Assembly (NCBI GenBank): GCA_032622095.1 | Contig: CP136062.1 | Span: 144,912,351-144,976,350 of the forward strand | Direction of reading: 5' to 3' | DNA: 64,000 nucleotides | Source of the DNA: Siphonodentalium dalli | Lineage: Eukaryota; Mollusca; Scaphopoda; Gadilida; Siphonodentaliidae | Shown here: one piece after another, positions 34,476 to 46,817 of the stretch | How the letters are laid out: each line of letters opens with the position of its first letter | Numbering within the stretch: the stretch's first letter is position 1 | Made by a program: the position numbers and the translations under genes | The notes under the pieces: model-generated | Database searches by the model: none | What the model saw: only the letters and a program-made list of their open reading frames with translations | What the model was told of the DNA's origin: nothing

Positions 34476-34989
34476 AATTGATCATTGTGAGTCTATTTCC
34501 TGCATGGTACAATTATGAATTTAGAGTGTGTGTCACTTATGTGTGAAAAATCGAGAACAGTTTGAAAAGATCATCGCCAAGTCTATAAGGTCTATATATC
34601 ATTAGTATGTGTATATATCGATCTTTAGTTCCTCTATTGTATGTACCATATCATAATATACCAAATTGCGTATACATATTGTTTAGGTTAAAATGAGCCA
34701 TGTATGGTCGATGAAAGTCGACATTTGCTCTTCAAGAACTTCAATGAATGGATTCATTTATTCGATCTAATTATCTTCGGGTACAGCAAGCGAACACAAA
34801 GTTGGTAAGCATGTGACTTGCAATTCCGTTGCAACGCATTTAGCATACAAAATTATGTATTCGTAAATTCGAAGGAGGAATAAGGTTAGTGGGTAAATGA
34901 AAGAAATATCGATTTACATGCTTTATATGCTGTGCAAAAATTGGCCATAACAAGTCCAGCCTGTTCTCCCGAAAATGCGCATATTACCT

Positions 34990-35345
34990 GCTTACAATAT
35001 AACTTGTTTTAGGTAGATTATATGCTTAGAATCGCCTCATTTTGAGTCGATAATGTGCTGAAAATGAGATCTTTTTAGTCGCATTATCGACTCATAACGA
35101 GGCGATCCTAAGCATATTGTGTGCGGACAATGACACAAATAAGCCAACTCGCGACTGTTCGGGTGTACGCTCTTTAACATGCGCTTTTATTGTGGGTCAT
35201 AAAACGAAATAACGGATATGACTCCATTATCTGCGTATTTCAGAATCAAATAATCGCATTATGTACCTATTTCATATTATAGGTCGATTATGTGCGTGTT
35301 TGCGCGAGGATATGTTGACAAGTCATATACATGTTTCGGCTGCTG
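34990..35345. repeat. Dispersed repeat with internal hairpin, relative of 37360-37700
   Basis: The segment contains a hairpin (35018-35120: TATGCTTAG-ATCGCCTC-TT--GAGTCGATAATG and its inverse). It also shares words in order with 37360-37700: GCATATTA, GTTTTAGGT, CGCCTCATTTTG, CATTATCGACTCAT, TATTTCAGAA-CAAATAAT and GAGGATATGTTG. The latter copy leads straight into the macrosatellite. Confidence 0.6.
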
Positions 35346-37359
35346 TTATTTTTTCCTTCAGAAGTGTGACAAATTTTGTTAATGATAAGAAAACTATATA
35401 GACTATAACACGAATGCTCTTATTGTTCCTTGCTAACGATTTTATGACTTAAGTAACAATGTATGCAGCTTATAAAGTCCGCGTCAGTGGATTTCACCAA
35501 TGAAATTGTTTAATTGGGGGGGGGGGGATTGTTCGCAAGTTGTAATTTAACACAACAATCCATGGAAAGATATATACATTGGATGTAATGTCTCACCTGT
35601 CGTGTTCGAAACTTGAAATGAGATGATATGGGAAACATCAGCACCGAAAAGCTGAAAAAAGAACGACGTTGAAGCATAACGAATACACAGACAGCACCTT
35701 ACTCAAATGTTAACTGTAACTAGTCCAATGTGAAGAATTCCTCAATTTTCGCAATAAAAACGAAGTCATACAGTATAAACGAGATGATTATTAGCAACCA
35801 CAACCGCGCGTTGGTGCTAACACCTTAGTCGCAGGTGAACGATAACGTCATATACATTTTTTCTATATTTTCTATAGCAATGAGCTAAATTCTGGTGGCG
35901 TGTACGTTTTTTTTGTGAAATTAACACGTGCCTTCCGTTTAGCAACTGTCTGGATATTGTCAAATTACGGAATCGGCAGTGGACCAACGAGATGAAAATA
36001 AAACTGTCAACTTCACAACTTCCGAAGTATTCCCTTGTGATTTAGGCATATATTAATTTAGACCAATTTCGTTAGTTAGCTTCATGAAAACCAGAGAAGA
36101 CGTCATGACACGGTTCATGTCGTCATTTTACGTCATGTTGAATTTGCGTGCCAGAATCCAGACAGGATTGCACAATCCATGTCATGTCGTCTCCATCGGG
36201 GCAATTGCATGATGTTACATAAATTATTATTAACGTTATGTCGCCGCTAAAAGTAAATTCGATGCGCAACATGTGTGGTTGGTTGCTCCACTACGTGTCA
36301 CGTACGATTCACATTAGTACATATAATGATTAGACCGGGAAATATGATGACATGTTTTTTGTTTTTATTGTAATTGATCAACGTATTCACCCATCTCACT
36401 GCATGTATGTGAACTTACACATATGCACGTCAGTATACTGTATTTGTGAATATTTATCCATATACATTTTGGCAATGGTCGGCCTCGAAACAGGAAGTTA
36501 GTAGTTTTTTATGAAGTGCGTTGATATTTTGTTTGATCTGTATGATCCGCATTCAGTTTTTCATTTAATTAGTTCTAAACACTAAATGAAATATTACATA
36601 TGTTTGGGCAGAAATGTTCTGGAAAAAAATGTGCATACTATAGTTTTCACCAATGATTTTGTCACCTATTGTCACCACATCTTAATATGATAGTTGCATA
36701 ATAATAATAATGTAAGTTTGATCAAAATAATGCTATTCGGTTTACAGCGCATTTTAGTTGCAAATTAACAATACTATAGTTATGCAAATTAGACACAGTT
36801 TGGGTTGGGGTTTACACACAACGTATTGTCAGGATGCAACTGCATGTTGAGTGGTGATGGCATCGCTGCCGCTCTCTGGACTTCTGAGGTATCTTCTATA
36901 TATTGTTTCGGAGCAACTTTTGTTGAAATGTAATGGGAGCGTGCGACAGTAAGAATTGCTATGTGACGCGTCTCCAATCAGAAGAAAGAAGAAAGGGACG
37001 AGGGATAACAATAGACTTTTAATTTCACTCAGTTTGAAACATGCAGTGATCCAGGTAAGAAATGACACGCTTGTCTAGATACATATTAGATTACCAACTC
37101 GTTGCATCGATCAAAATCACCGAGTTTATCGCAAATCGAACAAACTTTACCACAGACTGAGCGACCGGTGACGGGCTTCAAGAAAAAAAAGCGTCTGTAT
37201 GAAAGTTTCAAGAACATATTTATTCTAAAATCTGCTAATAATGGCTGCGTTGGTTGTTCAAAAAGACAAGAAGAGCAATAATTGAATTTGATCGTATTAC
37301 AACAGGCAATGCAGCCATTATTAAATATTTTAAAACTTGATCTTGAATGTTTTAAACCA
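35346..37359. other. No gene supported
   Basis: It holds a G12 run at 35516-35527. A minus frame at 36829-37068 has a hydrophobic N-terminus but no splice or domain support. No repeat is recognised. Confidence 0.45.
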
Positions 37360-37656
37360 GCCTGGTCTCCAGAAAATCAGCATGTTATCGGCATATAATT
37401 GGAATTGTTTTAGGTTTATATTCGGCGTAGACTCGCCTCATTTTGTGTCCATTTAATGAACTGAACATGAGAGTGTTTTAGTGCCATTATCGACTCATGG
37501 GCGGACAACGCGAACAAACGAGCTCACGACTAACCAGAAAACGTGTTTCCGCTGTGGCCCGCGCAATTAAACGTAATAACTGATATAAGTCCACTATCGG
37601 CTTATTTCAGAAGCAAATAATCCAACATGAATAGTTGTGAACATTGTAGGTTGGTT
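37360..37656. repeat. Partial, diverged copy leading into the macrosatellite
   Basis: Relative of 34990-35345 (see there). It runs without a break into unit 1 of the 2.65-kb array, so this family may be the ancestral left flank of the unit. Confidence 0.55.
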
Positions 37657-37882
37657 ATGAACCTATTTTTGTAAGGATATGTTGCTTATACAGATACATC
37701 AGTCTGTGTTTGTGAAAATAAGCAAACTACATGTACGGGCTTATTTTATAATTGTGCGAAATAAGCTCGTATTGGCATTATTTGAAAACTCAAATACACT
37801 TTATATGGGCCTATAACACTGGTTATTAAAACAGCCCTATGCAGGACTATTTCAATATGAAATAAGCACACATTGTATTCAT

Positions 37883-38098
37883 TTAGGTGGTTTCGCCGCG
37901 CCAAAACATGCGATAATATCGTTTTGGCACGCGCCGAAAGCGACACAAGCGCCAACATGTGCCCCATAATGTGGCACATTTTGGCGCTTCTTGTGCTTTC
38001 GGCGCGCAATTAATGGCGCATGTGTTGTCGCTTTCGGCGCGCGCCAGAACCGCCATTAGGAAGTGGCCATATACTAATAGTATTCCATATATTGGCAT
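37883..38098 (-). CDS. Small cysteine-containing ORF, unit 1 copy
   Basis: A 71-codon ORF begins with ATG and a hydrophobic stretch (PIYGILLVYGHFLMAVLARA) that looks like a signal peptide. About 50 mostly polar residues with five Cys (two NTC-INC, one PKC, two TCWRLC) and many Arg/Lys follow. The same ORF occurs in units 2-4. Part of it lies in a GC-rich palindrome that may explain its composition without selection. Differences between unit 1 and unit 3 here are four replacements and one silent change, which does not support purifying selection. No family recognised. Confidence 0.3.
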   Translation of the reverse strand: MPIYGILLVYGHFLMAVLARAESDNTCAINCAPKAQEAPKCATLWGTCWRLCRFRRVPKRYYRMFWRGETT

Positions 38099-38344
38099 GA
38101 TTTAACTTCAATATACACGTAAAACAGTCCAATATGTAACTACACAATGTATTTCCATACGAAATAAGCCCATATTGGCATTCATTAAACTACCTTTTTT
38201 CATCGACACGACAGGATTCACGCTATTTATAATTTATAACGCGCCATTTAACGGAAAAACCATATGCGAATATTTAGGTCCAATATGAACCTATTTCCAC
38301 GAGAATATGCTGAATGGATATATGCAATTCGCCAAATTATTTAC

Positions 38345-38417
38345 CTTAAATGCGAATACCGCTAGTTTGTCGGCCGTGTTCCCAATTACCGTATACGTTC
38401 TTCTCCGAAAGCGACAT
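38345..38417 (-). pseudogene. Exon-like segment, unit 1, broken by 17-bp deletion
   Basis: It is homologous to 41424-41513 but lacks 17 bp (the stretch around GGGGATGTGTGTACAGT), which shifts the frame. The acceptor- and donor-like motifs are still present. See the unit 2 entry for description. Confidence 0.5.
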
Positions 38418-39052
38418 GGTGAATACACTGCAGGTAAATTTGTGCCTTATTTATAACATGATATCTGCTTCTTAACAATTGTAACTTAATCAGCCGAATG
38501 ACAGACACACACGTACTGTGGAACACTTACGCATAACGTAGAGGTAATTAGTGGGGTGATATGGGTTATAATGTAGATCAACAGCATTTCTGCACAGGGA
38601 TGTGGCCAGAGGGTATTCGTTGTTGGAAGGGGTGGTACCTTGATATTTCCAACAAAAATCCCACCTCATTGAACCTGACTAAACTCACAAGTTCTCGAAA
38701 TTCCATTGGTTCCACCCCCTTTTAAGTTGGAGTTTTCCGTTTTCCAACTAGTACCCAAAGCTGTTTGAATTTCCAAAGTGACACCCGCCTAAATTTGGTA
38801 ATATAACCGCTGATTTCTATTTCAGTAATATTTTGATCTAAAGTAGGAAAATATGCGACTGTTGATCTAAAAAAAAAATTTCCACAATAAGTACTGGTTG
38901 TAAAATCAAACTATGAGAACAATTTTAACCTACGGGTGTATTTCTGGTGCGAAATTTCCAACTGATGTTGTGTCCGTAGTGAAATTTCCAACTTGAAAAG
39001 CTCGACCAAAGTTGGCCCCTGCCCCTGTTTCTGCATCACATTCATAGATATA

Positions 39053-39516
39053 TGTGACCCGCCATATCAAATCCAGTCGTAAGTCGGGATTGTTTTACCC
39101 TGTGCCAATGTATTCTCTTATATAAGCGAGTCGACAATAGGTCACCTCGCATATATAAGAGAATGCATTGGCCTAACAAAAATTTTATAATTTTTTTTTA
39201 AATAAATGTTTCTGACAATTTTTAGGACATAAAATAAAAAACATCCATTACCCTGCAGGGAGCCCCACACATATATAGAAGCATATAGAAGAGTGTCGTC
39301 CGCTCATGTTTTTCTGGCGCTCTGTATGGGTGAAATTATAAAATTGTTAAAGAATACAAGAAAACATTATTAAAATTGTAAAAAATTGTTAGGCCAATCA
39401 ATGCATTCTCTTATATATGCGAGGCGACCTATTGTCGACTCGCATATATAAGAGAATGCATTGGCACAGGGTAAAACAATCCCGACTTACGACTGGATTT
39501 GATATGGCGGGTCACA
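39053..39516. mobile_element. MITE with ~125-bp terminal inverted repeats, TA target
   Basis: The ends start TGTGACCCGCCATATCAAAT on both strands and stay near-identical for about 125 bp (39053-39177 and 39388-39516). Each arm can also fold on itself through CATTCTCTTATATA and its inverse. Units 2-4 of the array have the empty site, ACATATTAG. Comparison gives a TA target duplication (39051-39052 and 39517-39518), as in the Tc1/mariner group. The AT-rich middle has no coding sequence. It inserted after or during array formation, only in this unit. Confidence 0.9.
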
Positions 39517-40922
39517 TATTAGTCATCGCGGCATTCGAGAACACTGGCATCCACACGTGTTTCTCCGCCTTTTTAAGTTCGAAACAACATCTGAAAGCCA
39601 TTTATATAACTTTTTGCAATGTTTTTATTTTCTCCATATCAAAACCCAAGACACTGTTACCGCACATCATATAATGTACCTGTGCATGGTTCTCATAGGA
39701 AAGAGTGCACGAGCACGGAGCGTAAAATTCCGAAGCTTTCATATTCATGTAGATAGCGTACATTTGGTTTTTCTGTAATAAGTTTCTCTCACTTGAAAGG
39801 AAATTGCTCACATGACCACACAGGTTCACACGGTTCTGATAGCATTATCTCCAACCAGTATTTATTTTCAATTTAAATATTTTAGTCTGTACGTCGAACA
39901 CTGTCTTACTTTCGGTCATGTCTATACCCCACTCGAAGAACAGGGAGGAGTATACTATACTAATTACACGAGTCCGTCTGTCCGTCCATGTTTTTTTTAA
40001 TCATTTTTGTGAAATTTGATTTATGATTTTACCGAATTCACTAAAAGCTCTATCCATATTGAACTATTATATTTGAAGATAACTATAAAGTCAAACAAGG
40101 GATGTAACTCTGGTAAATTGAATTGATGCATCGTGTAGTAGGTCGGCATCATTTCCCCCGAGCTGTGGTATCAACATACATGTACCAATGCACAACTGAG
40201 TCAGAAGATTCATGCCCAAGTTTCAAGCTGAAATGTTCTATCGGACACAAAGTTCACAAAATCTCCCAATCTGTGGTATTACAATTCCAATGGACAACGA
40301 AATCCAAAAATAAAGACATTCACATCATAATGCATGTTTGTTATGGACGCGTTGGCGCGTTTTACATTAAGTACAGCAAAGGGTCTTAAAAAGTCTGGAC
40401 AAAACCTGCCTAATGTGGAGATCCTTTCCACAATTCTGGTCTACCGGCGTAGTAAATTATATCCAAATTTGAAATATCGATACTTGAGAATAGTGTTGTG
40501 AACTATTACGGACTCGATGGACGGACGGTACGACGCATGTAAACAGACAGAATGACGGCTTGATGGGAGGACGGACGGACGGACTGAGGTGTCCACTACA
40601 TGTACATACAACCGAACCCTCATTCGGAGGGTCGGTGGCATAATAACTTGCCGTGATCGCTATCATTTGTGTTATTACTTTCCGTCGGCGATTTTATATA
40701 GACGCTCTATATAGTTTTTGTTTTCTCTTAATGAACCTATTTGTGCGAGGATATGTTGCTTATACAGATATACACCAGTCTGTGTTTGTGAAAATAAGCA
40801 AACTACATGTACGGGCTTATTTTATAATTGCGCGAAATAAGCTCGTATTGGCATTATTTGAAAACTCAAATACACTTTATATGGGCCTATAACACTGGTT
40901 ATTAAAACAGCCCTATGCAGGA

Positions 40923-41165
40923 CTATTTCAATATGAAATAAGCACACATTGTATTCATTTTGGCGGTTTCGCCGCGCCAAAACATGCGATAATATCGTTT
41001 TGGCACGCGACACAAGCGCCAACATGTGCCCCATAATGTGGCACATTTTGGCGCTTCTGGTGCTTTCGGCGCGCAATTAATGGCGCATGTGTTGTCGCTT
41101 TCGGCGCGCGCCAGAACCGCCATTAGGAAGTGGCCATATACTAATAGTATCCCATATATTGGCAT
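40923..41165 (-). CDS. Small cysteine-containing ORF, unit 2 copy
   Basis: This copy of the ORF described at 37883-38098 lacks three residues (FRR) after CWRLCR and has a different, longer C-terminus (80 codons in all) because of nearby indels. The signal-peptide-like start and the five central Cys are kept. Confidence 0.3.
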   Translation of the reverse strand: MPIYGILLVYGHFLMAVLARAESDNTCAINCAPKAPEAPKCATLWGTCWRLCRVPKRYYRMFWRGETAKMNTMCAYFILK

Positions 41166-41423
41166 GATTTAACTTCAATATACACGTAAAACAGTCCAAT
41201 ATGTAACTACACAATGTATTTCCATACGAAATAAGCCCATATTGGCATTAATTAATCTACCTTTTTTTCATCGACACGACAAGATTCACGCTATTTATAA
41301 TGTGTTTTAACTGTATCCCGCGCCATTTAACGGGATAACCATATGTGAATATTTAGGTTCAATATGAACCTATTTCCACGAGAATATGCTGAATGGATAT
41401 ATCCAATTCGCCAAATTATTTAC

Positions 41424-41513
41424 CTTAAATGCGAATACCGCTAGTTTGTCGCACGTGTTCCCAATTACCGTATGGGGATGTGTGTACAGTACGTTCTTCT
41501 CCGAAAGCGACAT
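41424..41513 (-). CDS. Exon-like coding segment, unit 2 (30 codons)
   Basis: On the minus strand TTTACCTGCAG is followed by a short leader and then ATG (41513). The 30-codon frame starts MSLSEKNVLY, contains HTVIGNTCDK and ends VFAFK at a donor-like AAG|GTAAAT (just below 41424). Units 3 and 4 are the same, and a diverged inverted copy at 51594-51683 keeps 90 nt with no indel. About 75 bp upstream another donor-like GTAAGT ends a further frame, but the phases do not fit in both families. It is a plausible first coding exon, not proven. No protein family is recognised. Confidence 0.35.
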
Positions 41514-43596
41514 GGTGAATACACTGCAGGTAAATTTGTGCCTTAATTTATAACATGATATCTGCTTCTTAACAATGGTAACATAATCAGCCGAATGACA
41601 CGTACTGTGAAACACTTACACATAACGTAGAGGTATAAATTAGTGGGGTGATACGGGTTATAATGTAGATCAACAGCATTTCTGCACAGGGATGTGGCCA
41701 GAGGATGTTCGTTGTTTGAAGGAGTGGCACCTTGATATTTCCAACAAAAATCCCACCTCATTGAACCTGACTAAACTCACAAGTTCTCGAAATTCCATTG
41801 GTACCCCCCCCCTTCTAAGTTGGAGTTTTCCGTTTTCCAACTAGTACCCAAAGCTGTTTGAATTTCCAAAGTGACACCCGCCTAAATTTGGTAATATAAC
41901 CGCTGATTTCTATTTCAGTAATATTTTGATCTAAAGTAGGAAAATATGCGACTGTTGATAAAAAAAAATAAAATTCAACACTAAGTACTGGTTGTAAAAT
42001 CAAACTATGAGAACAATTTTAACCTACGGGTGTATTTTTGGTGAGAAATTTCCAACTGATGTTGTGTCAGTAATGAAATTTCCAACTTGAAAAGCTCGAC
42101 CAAAGTTGGCCCCGCCCCTGTTTCTGCATCACATTCATAGACATATTAGTCATCGCGGTATTCGAGAAAACTGTCATCCGCACGTGTTTCTCCGTCTTTT
42201 TAAGTTCGAAACAACATCTGAAAGCCATTTATATAACTTTTTGCAAATTTTTTATTTTCTCCATATCAAAACCCAAGGCACTGTGACCGCACATCATATA
42301 ATGCACCTGTGCATGGTTCTCATAGGAAAGAGTGCACGAGCACGGAGCGTCAAATTCCGAAGCTTTCATATTCATGTAGATAGCGTACATTTGGTTTTTC
42401 TGTAATAAAACGTTTCTCTCCCTTGAAAGGAAATTGCTCACATGACCACACAGGTTTACACAGTTATGATAGCATTATGCTCCAACCAGTATTTATTTTC
42501 AAATTAAATGTTTTTAGTCTGAAAGTCAAACACTGTCTTACTTTCGGTCATGTCTATACCCCACTCGAAGAACAGAGAGGAGTATACTATACTAATTACA
42601 CGAGTCCGTCTGTCCGTCCATGTTTTTTTTAATCATTTTTGTGAAATATGATTTATGATTTTACCGAATTCACTAAAAGCTCTATCCATATTGAACTATT
42701 ATATTTGAAGATAACTATAAAGTCAAACAAGGGATGTAACTCTGGTAAATTGAATTGATGCATCGTGTAGTAGGTCGGCATCATTTCCCCCGAGCTGTGC
42801 TATCAACATACATGTACCAATGCACAACTGAGTCAGAAGATTCATGCCCAAGTTTCAAGCTGAAATGTTCTATCGGACACAAAGTTCACAAAATCTCCCA
42901 ATCTGTGGTATTACAATTTCAATGGACAACGAAATCCAAAAATAAAGACATTCACATCATAATGCATGTTTGTTATGGACGCGTTGGCGCGTTTTACATT
43001 AAGTACAGCAACGGGTCTTAAAAAGTCTGGACAAAACCTGCCTAATGTGGAGATCCTTTCCACAATGCTGGTCTACCGGCATAGTAAATTATATCCAAAT
43101 TTGAAATATCGATACTTGAGAATAGTGTTGTGAACTATTACGGACTCGATGGACGGACGGTACGACGCATGTAAACAGACAGAATGACGGCTTGATGGAA
43201 GGACGGACGGACGGACGAACGGACTGAGGTGTCCACTACATGTACATACGACCGAACCCTCATTCGGAGGGTCGGTGGCATAATAACTTGCCGTGATCGC
43301 TATCATTTGTGTTATTACTTTCCGTCGGCGATTTTATATAGACGCTCTATATAGTTTTTGTTTTCTCTTAATGAACCTATCTGTGCGAGGATATGTTGCT
43401 TATACAGATACACCAGTCTGTGTTTGTGAAAATAAGCAAACTACATGTACGGGCTTATTGTATAATTGCGCGAAATAAGCTCGTATTGCCATTATTTGAA
43501 AACTCAAATACACTTTATATGGGCCTATAACACTGGTTATTAAAACAGCCCTATAAAGGACTATTTCAATATGAAATAATCACACATTGCATTCAT

Positions 43597-43812
43597 TTAG
43601 GTGGTTTCGCCGCGCCAAAACATGCGATAATATCGTTTTGGCGCGCGCCGAAAGCGACACAAGCGCCAACATGTGCGCCATAATGTAGCACATCTTGGCG
43701 CTTCTGGTGCTTTCGGCGCGCAATTAATGGCGCATGTGTTGTCGCTTTCGGCGCGCGCCAGAACCGCCATTAGGAAGTGGCCATATACTAATAGTATCCC
43801 ATATATTGGCAT
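43597..43812 (-). CDS. Small cysteine-containing ORF, unit 3 copy
   Basis: 71 codons, the same as in unit 4. It differs from unit 1 by Q/P, K/R, G/R and V/A replacements. See 37883-38098. Confidence 0.3.
   Translation of the reverse strand: MPIYGILLVYGHFLMAVLARAESDNTCAINCAPKAPEAPRCATLWRTCWRLCRFRRAPKRYYRMFWRGETT
43640..43759. repeat. GC-rich palindrome inside macrosatellite unit
   Basis: GGCGCGCGCCGAAAGCGACA (43640-43659) is a perfect inverse of 43740-43759. Between them AAGCGCCAACATGTGC and GCACATCTTGGCGCTT form a second inner pair. The equivalent lies at 46297-46416 in unit 4. It is GC- and CpG-rich in an AT-rich setting. Confidence 0.85.
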
Positions 43813-44079
43813 GATTTAACTTCAATATACACGTAAAACAGTCCAATATGTAACTACACAATGTATTTCCATACGAAATAAGCCCATATATGCCATATTG
43901 GCATTAATTAATCTACCTTTTTTTCATCGACACGACAATATTCACGCTATTTATAATGTGTTTTAACTGTATCCCGCGCCATTTAACGGAATAACCAAAT
44001 GTGAATATTTAGGTCCAATATGAACCTATTTCCACGAGAATATGCTGAATGGATATATCCAATTCGCCAAATTATTTAC

Positions 44080-44169
44080 CTTAAATGCGAATACCGCTAG
44101 TTTGTCGCACGTGTTCCCAATTACCGTATGGGGATGTGTGTACAGTACGTTCTTCTCCGAAAGCGACAT
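44080..44169 (-). CDS. Exon-like coding segment, unit 3
   Basis: Same as 41424-41513, with acceptor-like CTGCAG just above 44179 and donor-like GTAAAT just below 44080. Confidence 0.35.
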
Positions 44170-46253
44170 GGTGAATACACTGCAGGTAAATTTGTGGCTT
44201 AATTTATAACATGATATCTGCTTCTTAACAATGGTAACATAATCAGCCGAATGACACGTACTGTGAAACACTTACACATAACGTAGAGGTATAAATTAGT
44301 GGGGTGATACGGGTTATAATGTAGATCAACAGCATTTCTGCACAGGGATGTGGCCAGAGGATGTTCGTTGTTTGAAGGAGTGGCACCTTGATATTTCCAA
44401 CAAAAATCCCACCTCATTGAACCTGACTAAACTCACAAGTTCTCGAAATTCCATTGGTACCCCCCCCCCTTCTAAGTTGGAGTTTTCCGTTTTCCAACTA
44501 GTACCCAAAGCTGTTTGAATTTCCAAAGTGACACCCGCCTAAATTTGGTAATATAACCGCTGATTTCTATTTCAGTAATATTTTGATCTAAAGTAGGAAA
44601 ATATGCGACTGTTGATCAAAAAAAATAAAATTCAACACTAAGTACTGGTTGTAAAATCAAACTATGAGAACAATTTTAACCTACGGGTGTATTTTTGGTG
44701 AGAAATTTCCAACTGATGTTGTGTCAGTAATGAAATTTCCAACTTGAAAAGCTCGACCAAAGTTGGCCCCGCCCCTGTTTCTGCATCACATTCATAGACA
44801 TATTAGTCATCGCGGTATTCGAGAAAACTGTCATCCGCACGTGTTTCTCCGTCTTTTTAAGTTCGAAACAACATCTGAAAGCCATTTATATAACTTTTTG
44901 CAATTTTTTTATTTTCTCCATATCAAAACCCAAGGCACTGTGACCGCACATCATATAATGTACCTGTGCATGGTTCTCATAGGAAAGAGTGCACGAGCAC
45001 GGAGCGTCAAATTCCGAAGCTTTCATATTCATGTAGATAGCGTACATTTGGTTTTTCTGTAATAAAACGTTTCCCTCGCTTGAAAGGAAATTGCTCACAT
45101 GACCACACAGGTTTACACAGTTATGATAGCATTATGCTCCAACCAGTATTTATTTTCAAATTAAATGTTTTTAGTCTGAAAGTCAAACACTGTCTTACTT
45201 TCGGTCATGTCTATACCCCACTCGAAGAACAGAGAGGAGTATACTATACTAATTACACGAGTCCGTCTGTCCGTCCATGTTTTTTTTAATCATTTTTGTG
45301 AAATATGATTTATGATTTTACCGAATTCACTAAAAGCTCTATCCATATTGAACTATTATATTTGAAGATAACTATAAAGTCAAACAAGGGATGTAACTCT
45401 GGTAAATTGAATTGATGCATCGTGTAGTAGGTCGGCATCATTTCCCCCGAGCTGTGCTATCAACATACATGTACCAATGCACAACTGAGTCAGAAGATTC
45501 ATGCCCAAGTTTCAAGCTGAAATGTTCTATCGGACACAAAGTTCACAAAATCTCCCAATCTGTGGTATTACAATTTCAATGGACAACGAAATCCAAAAAT
45601 AAAGACATTCACATCATAATGCATGTTTGTTATGGACGCGTTGGCGCGTTTTACATTAAGTACAGCAACGGGTCTTAAAAAGTCTGGACAAAACCTGCCT
45701 AATGTGGAGATCCTTTCCACAATGCTGGTCTACCGGCATAGTAAATTATATCCAAATTTGAAATATCGATACTTGAGAATAGTGTTGTGAACTATTACGG
45801 ACTCGATGGACGGACGGTACGACGCATGTAAACAGACAGAATGACGGCTTGATGGAAGGACGGACGGACGGACGAACGGACTGAGGTGTCCACTACATGT
45901 ACATACGACCGAACCCTCATTCGGAGGGTCGGTGGCATAATAACTTGCCGTGATCGCTATCATTTGTGTTATTACTTTCCGTCGGCGATTTTATATAGAC
46001 GCTCTATATAGTTTTTGTTTTCTCTTAATGAACCTATCTGTGCGAGGATATGTTGCTTATACAGATACACCAGTCTGTGTTTGTGAAAATAAGCAAACTA
46101 CATGTACGGGCTTATTGTATAATTGCGCGAAATAAGCTCGTATTGCCATTATTTGAAAACTCAAATACACTTTATATGGGCCTATAACACTGGTTATTAA
46201 AACAGCCCTATAAAGGACTATTTCAATATGAAATAATCACACATTGCATTCAT

Positions 46254-46469
46254 TTAGGTGGTTTCGCCGCGCCAAAACATGCGATAATATCGTTTTGGCG
46301 CGCGCCGAAAGCGACACAAGCGCCAACATGTGCGCCATAATGTAGCACATCTTGGCGCTTCTGGTGCTTTCGGCGCGCAATTAATGGCGCATGTGTTGTC
46401 GCTTTCGGCGCGCGCCAGAACCGCCATTAGGAAGTGGCCATATACTAATAGTATCCCATATATTGGCAT
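46254..46469 (-). CDS. Small cysteine-containing ORF, unit 4 copy
   Basis: Identical at protein level to the unit 3 copy. See 37883-38098 for description and doubts. Confidence 0.3.
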   Translation of the reverse strand: MPIYGILLVYGHFLMAVLARAESDNTCAINCAPKAPEAPRCATLWRTCWRLCRFRRAPKRYYRMFWRGETT

Positions 46470-46727
46470 GATTTAACTTCAATATACACGTAAAACAGTC
46501 CAATATGTAACTACACAATGTATTTCCATACGAAATAAGCCCATATTGGCATTAATTAATCTACCTTTTTTTCATCGACACGACAATATTCACGCTATTT
46601 ATAATGTGTTTTAACTGTATCCCGCGCCATTTAACGGAATAACCAAATGTGAATATTTAGGTCCAATATGAACCTATTTCCACGAGAATATGCTGAATGG
46701 ATATATCCAATTCGCCAAATTATTTAC

Positions 46728-46817
46728 CTTAAATGCGAATACCGCTAGTTTGTCGCACGTGTTCCCAATTACCGTATGGGGATGTGTGTACAGTACGTTC
46801 TTCTCCGAAAGCGACAT
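46728..46817 (-). CDS. Exon-like coding segment, unit 4
   Basis: Same as the unit 3 segment, with the same flanking splice-like motifs. Confidence 0.35.

Larger units (their letters stand above)
37657..40730. repeat. Macrosatellite unit 1 (with MITE insertion)
   Basis: First of four head-to-tail units that start ATGAACCTAT. It is longer (3074 bp) because a 464-bp MITE sits at 39053-39516. It differs from units 2-4 by many substitutions and by a 17-bp deletion in the exon-like segment. Confidence 0.9.
40731..43370. repeat. Macrosatellite unit 2 (2640 bp)
   Basis: The unit spans from ATGAACCTAT at 40731 to the next at 43371. It includes, in order, the GC-rich palindrome, the exon-like segment, a GGAAATTTCC-family segment, a GTCCGTCTGTCCGTCC word and a (GGAC)n microsatellite near 40560 (in unit 1), 43200, and so on. 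From about 41.8 kb on it is nearly identical to unit 3 at an offset of 2657 bp. Confidence 0.92.
43371..46027. repeat. Macrosatellite unit 3 (2657 bp)
   Basis: It is nearly identical to the end of unit 2 and to the first ~900 bp of unit 4. It has a 9-bp extra ATATGCCAT-like duplication near 43887. See unit 2 for the internal order. Confidence 0.92.

Noticed and set aside
36829-37068. Minus frame with hydrophobic N-terminus as a possible first exon of the 17-29 kb gene
   Set aside because: No convincing donor site in the right phase, and the hydrophobic stretch is pyrimidine-rich DNA that gives Leu/Phe by chance.
42755-43021. 88-codon plus frame conserved in all macrosatellite units
   Set aside because: No splice sites, domain or signal peptide. 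Identity is explained by the recent duplication of the units, and the unit 4 version shifts frame.
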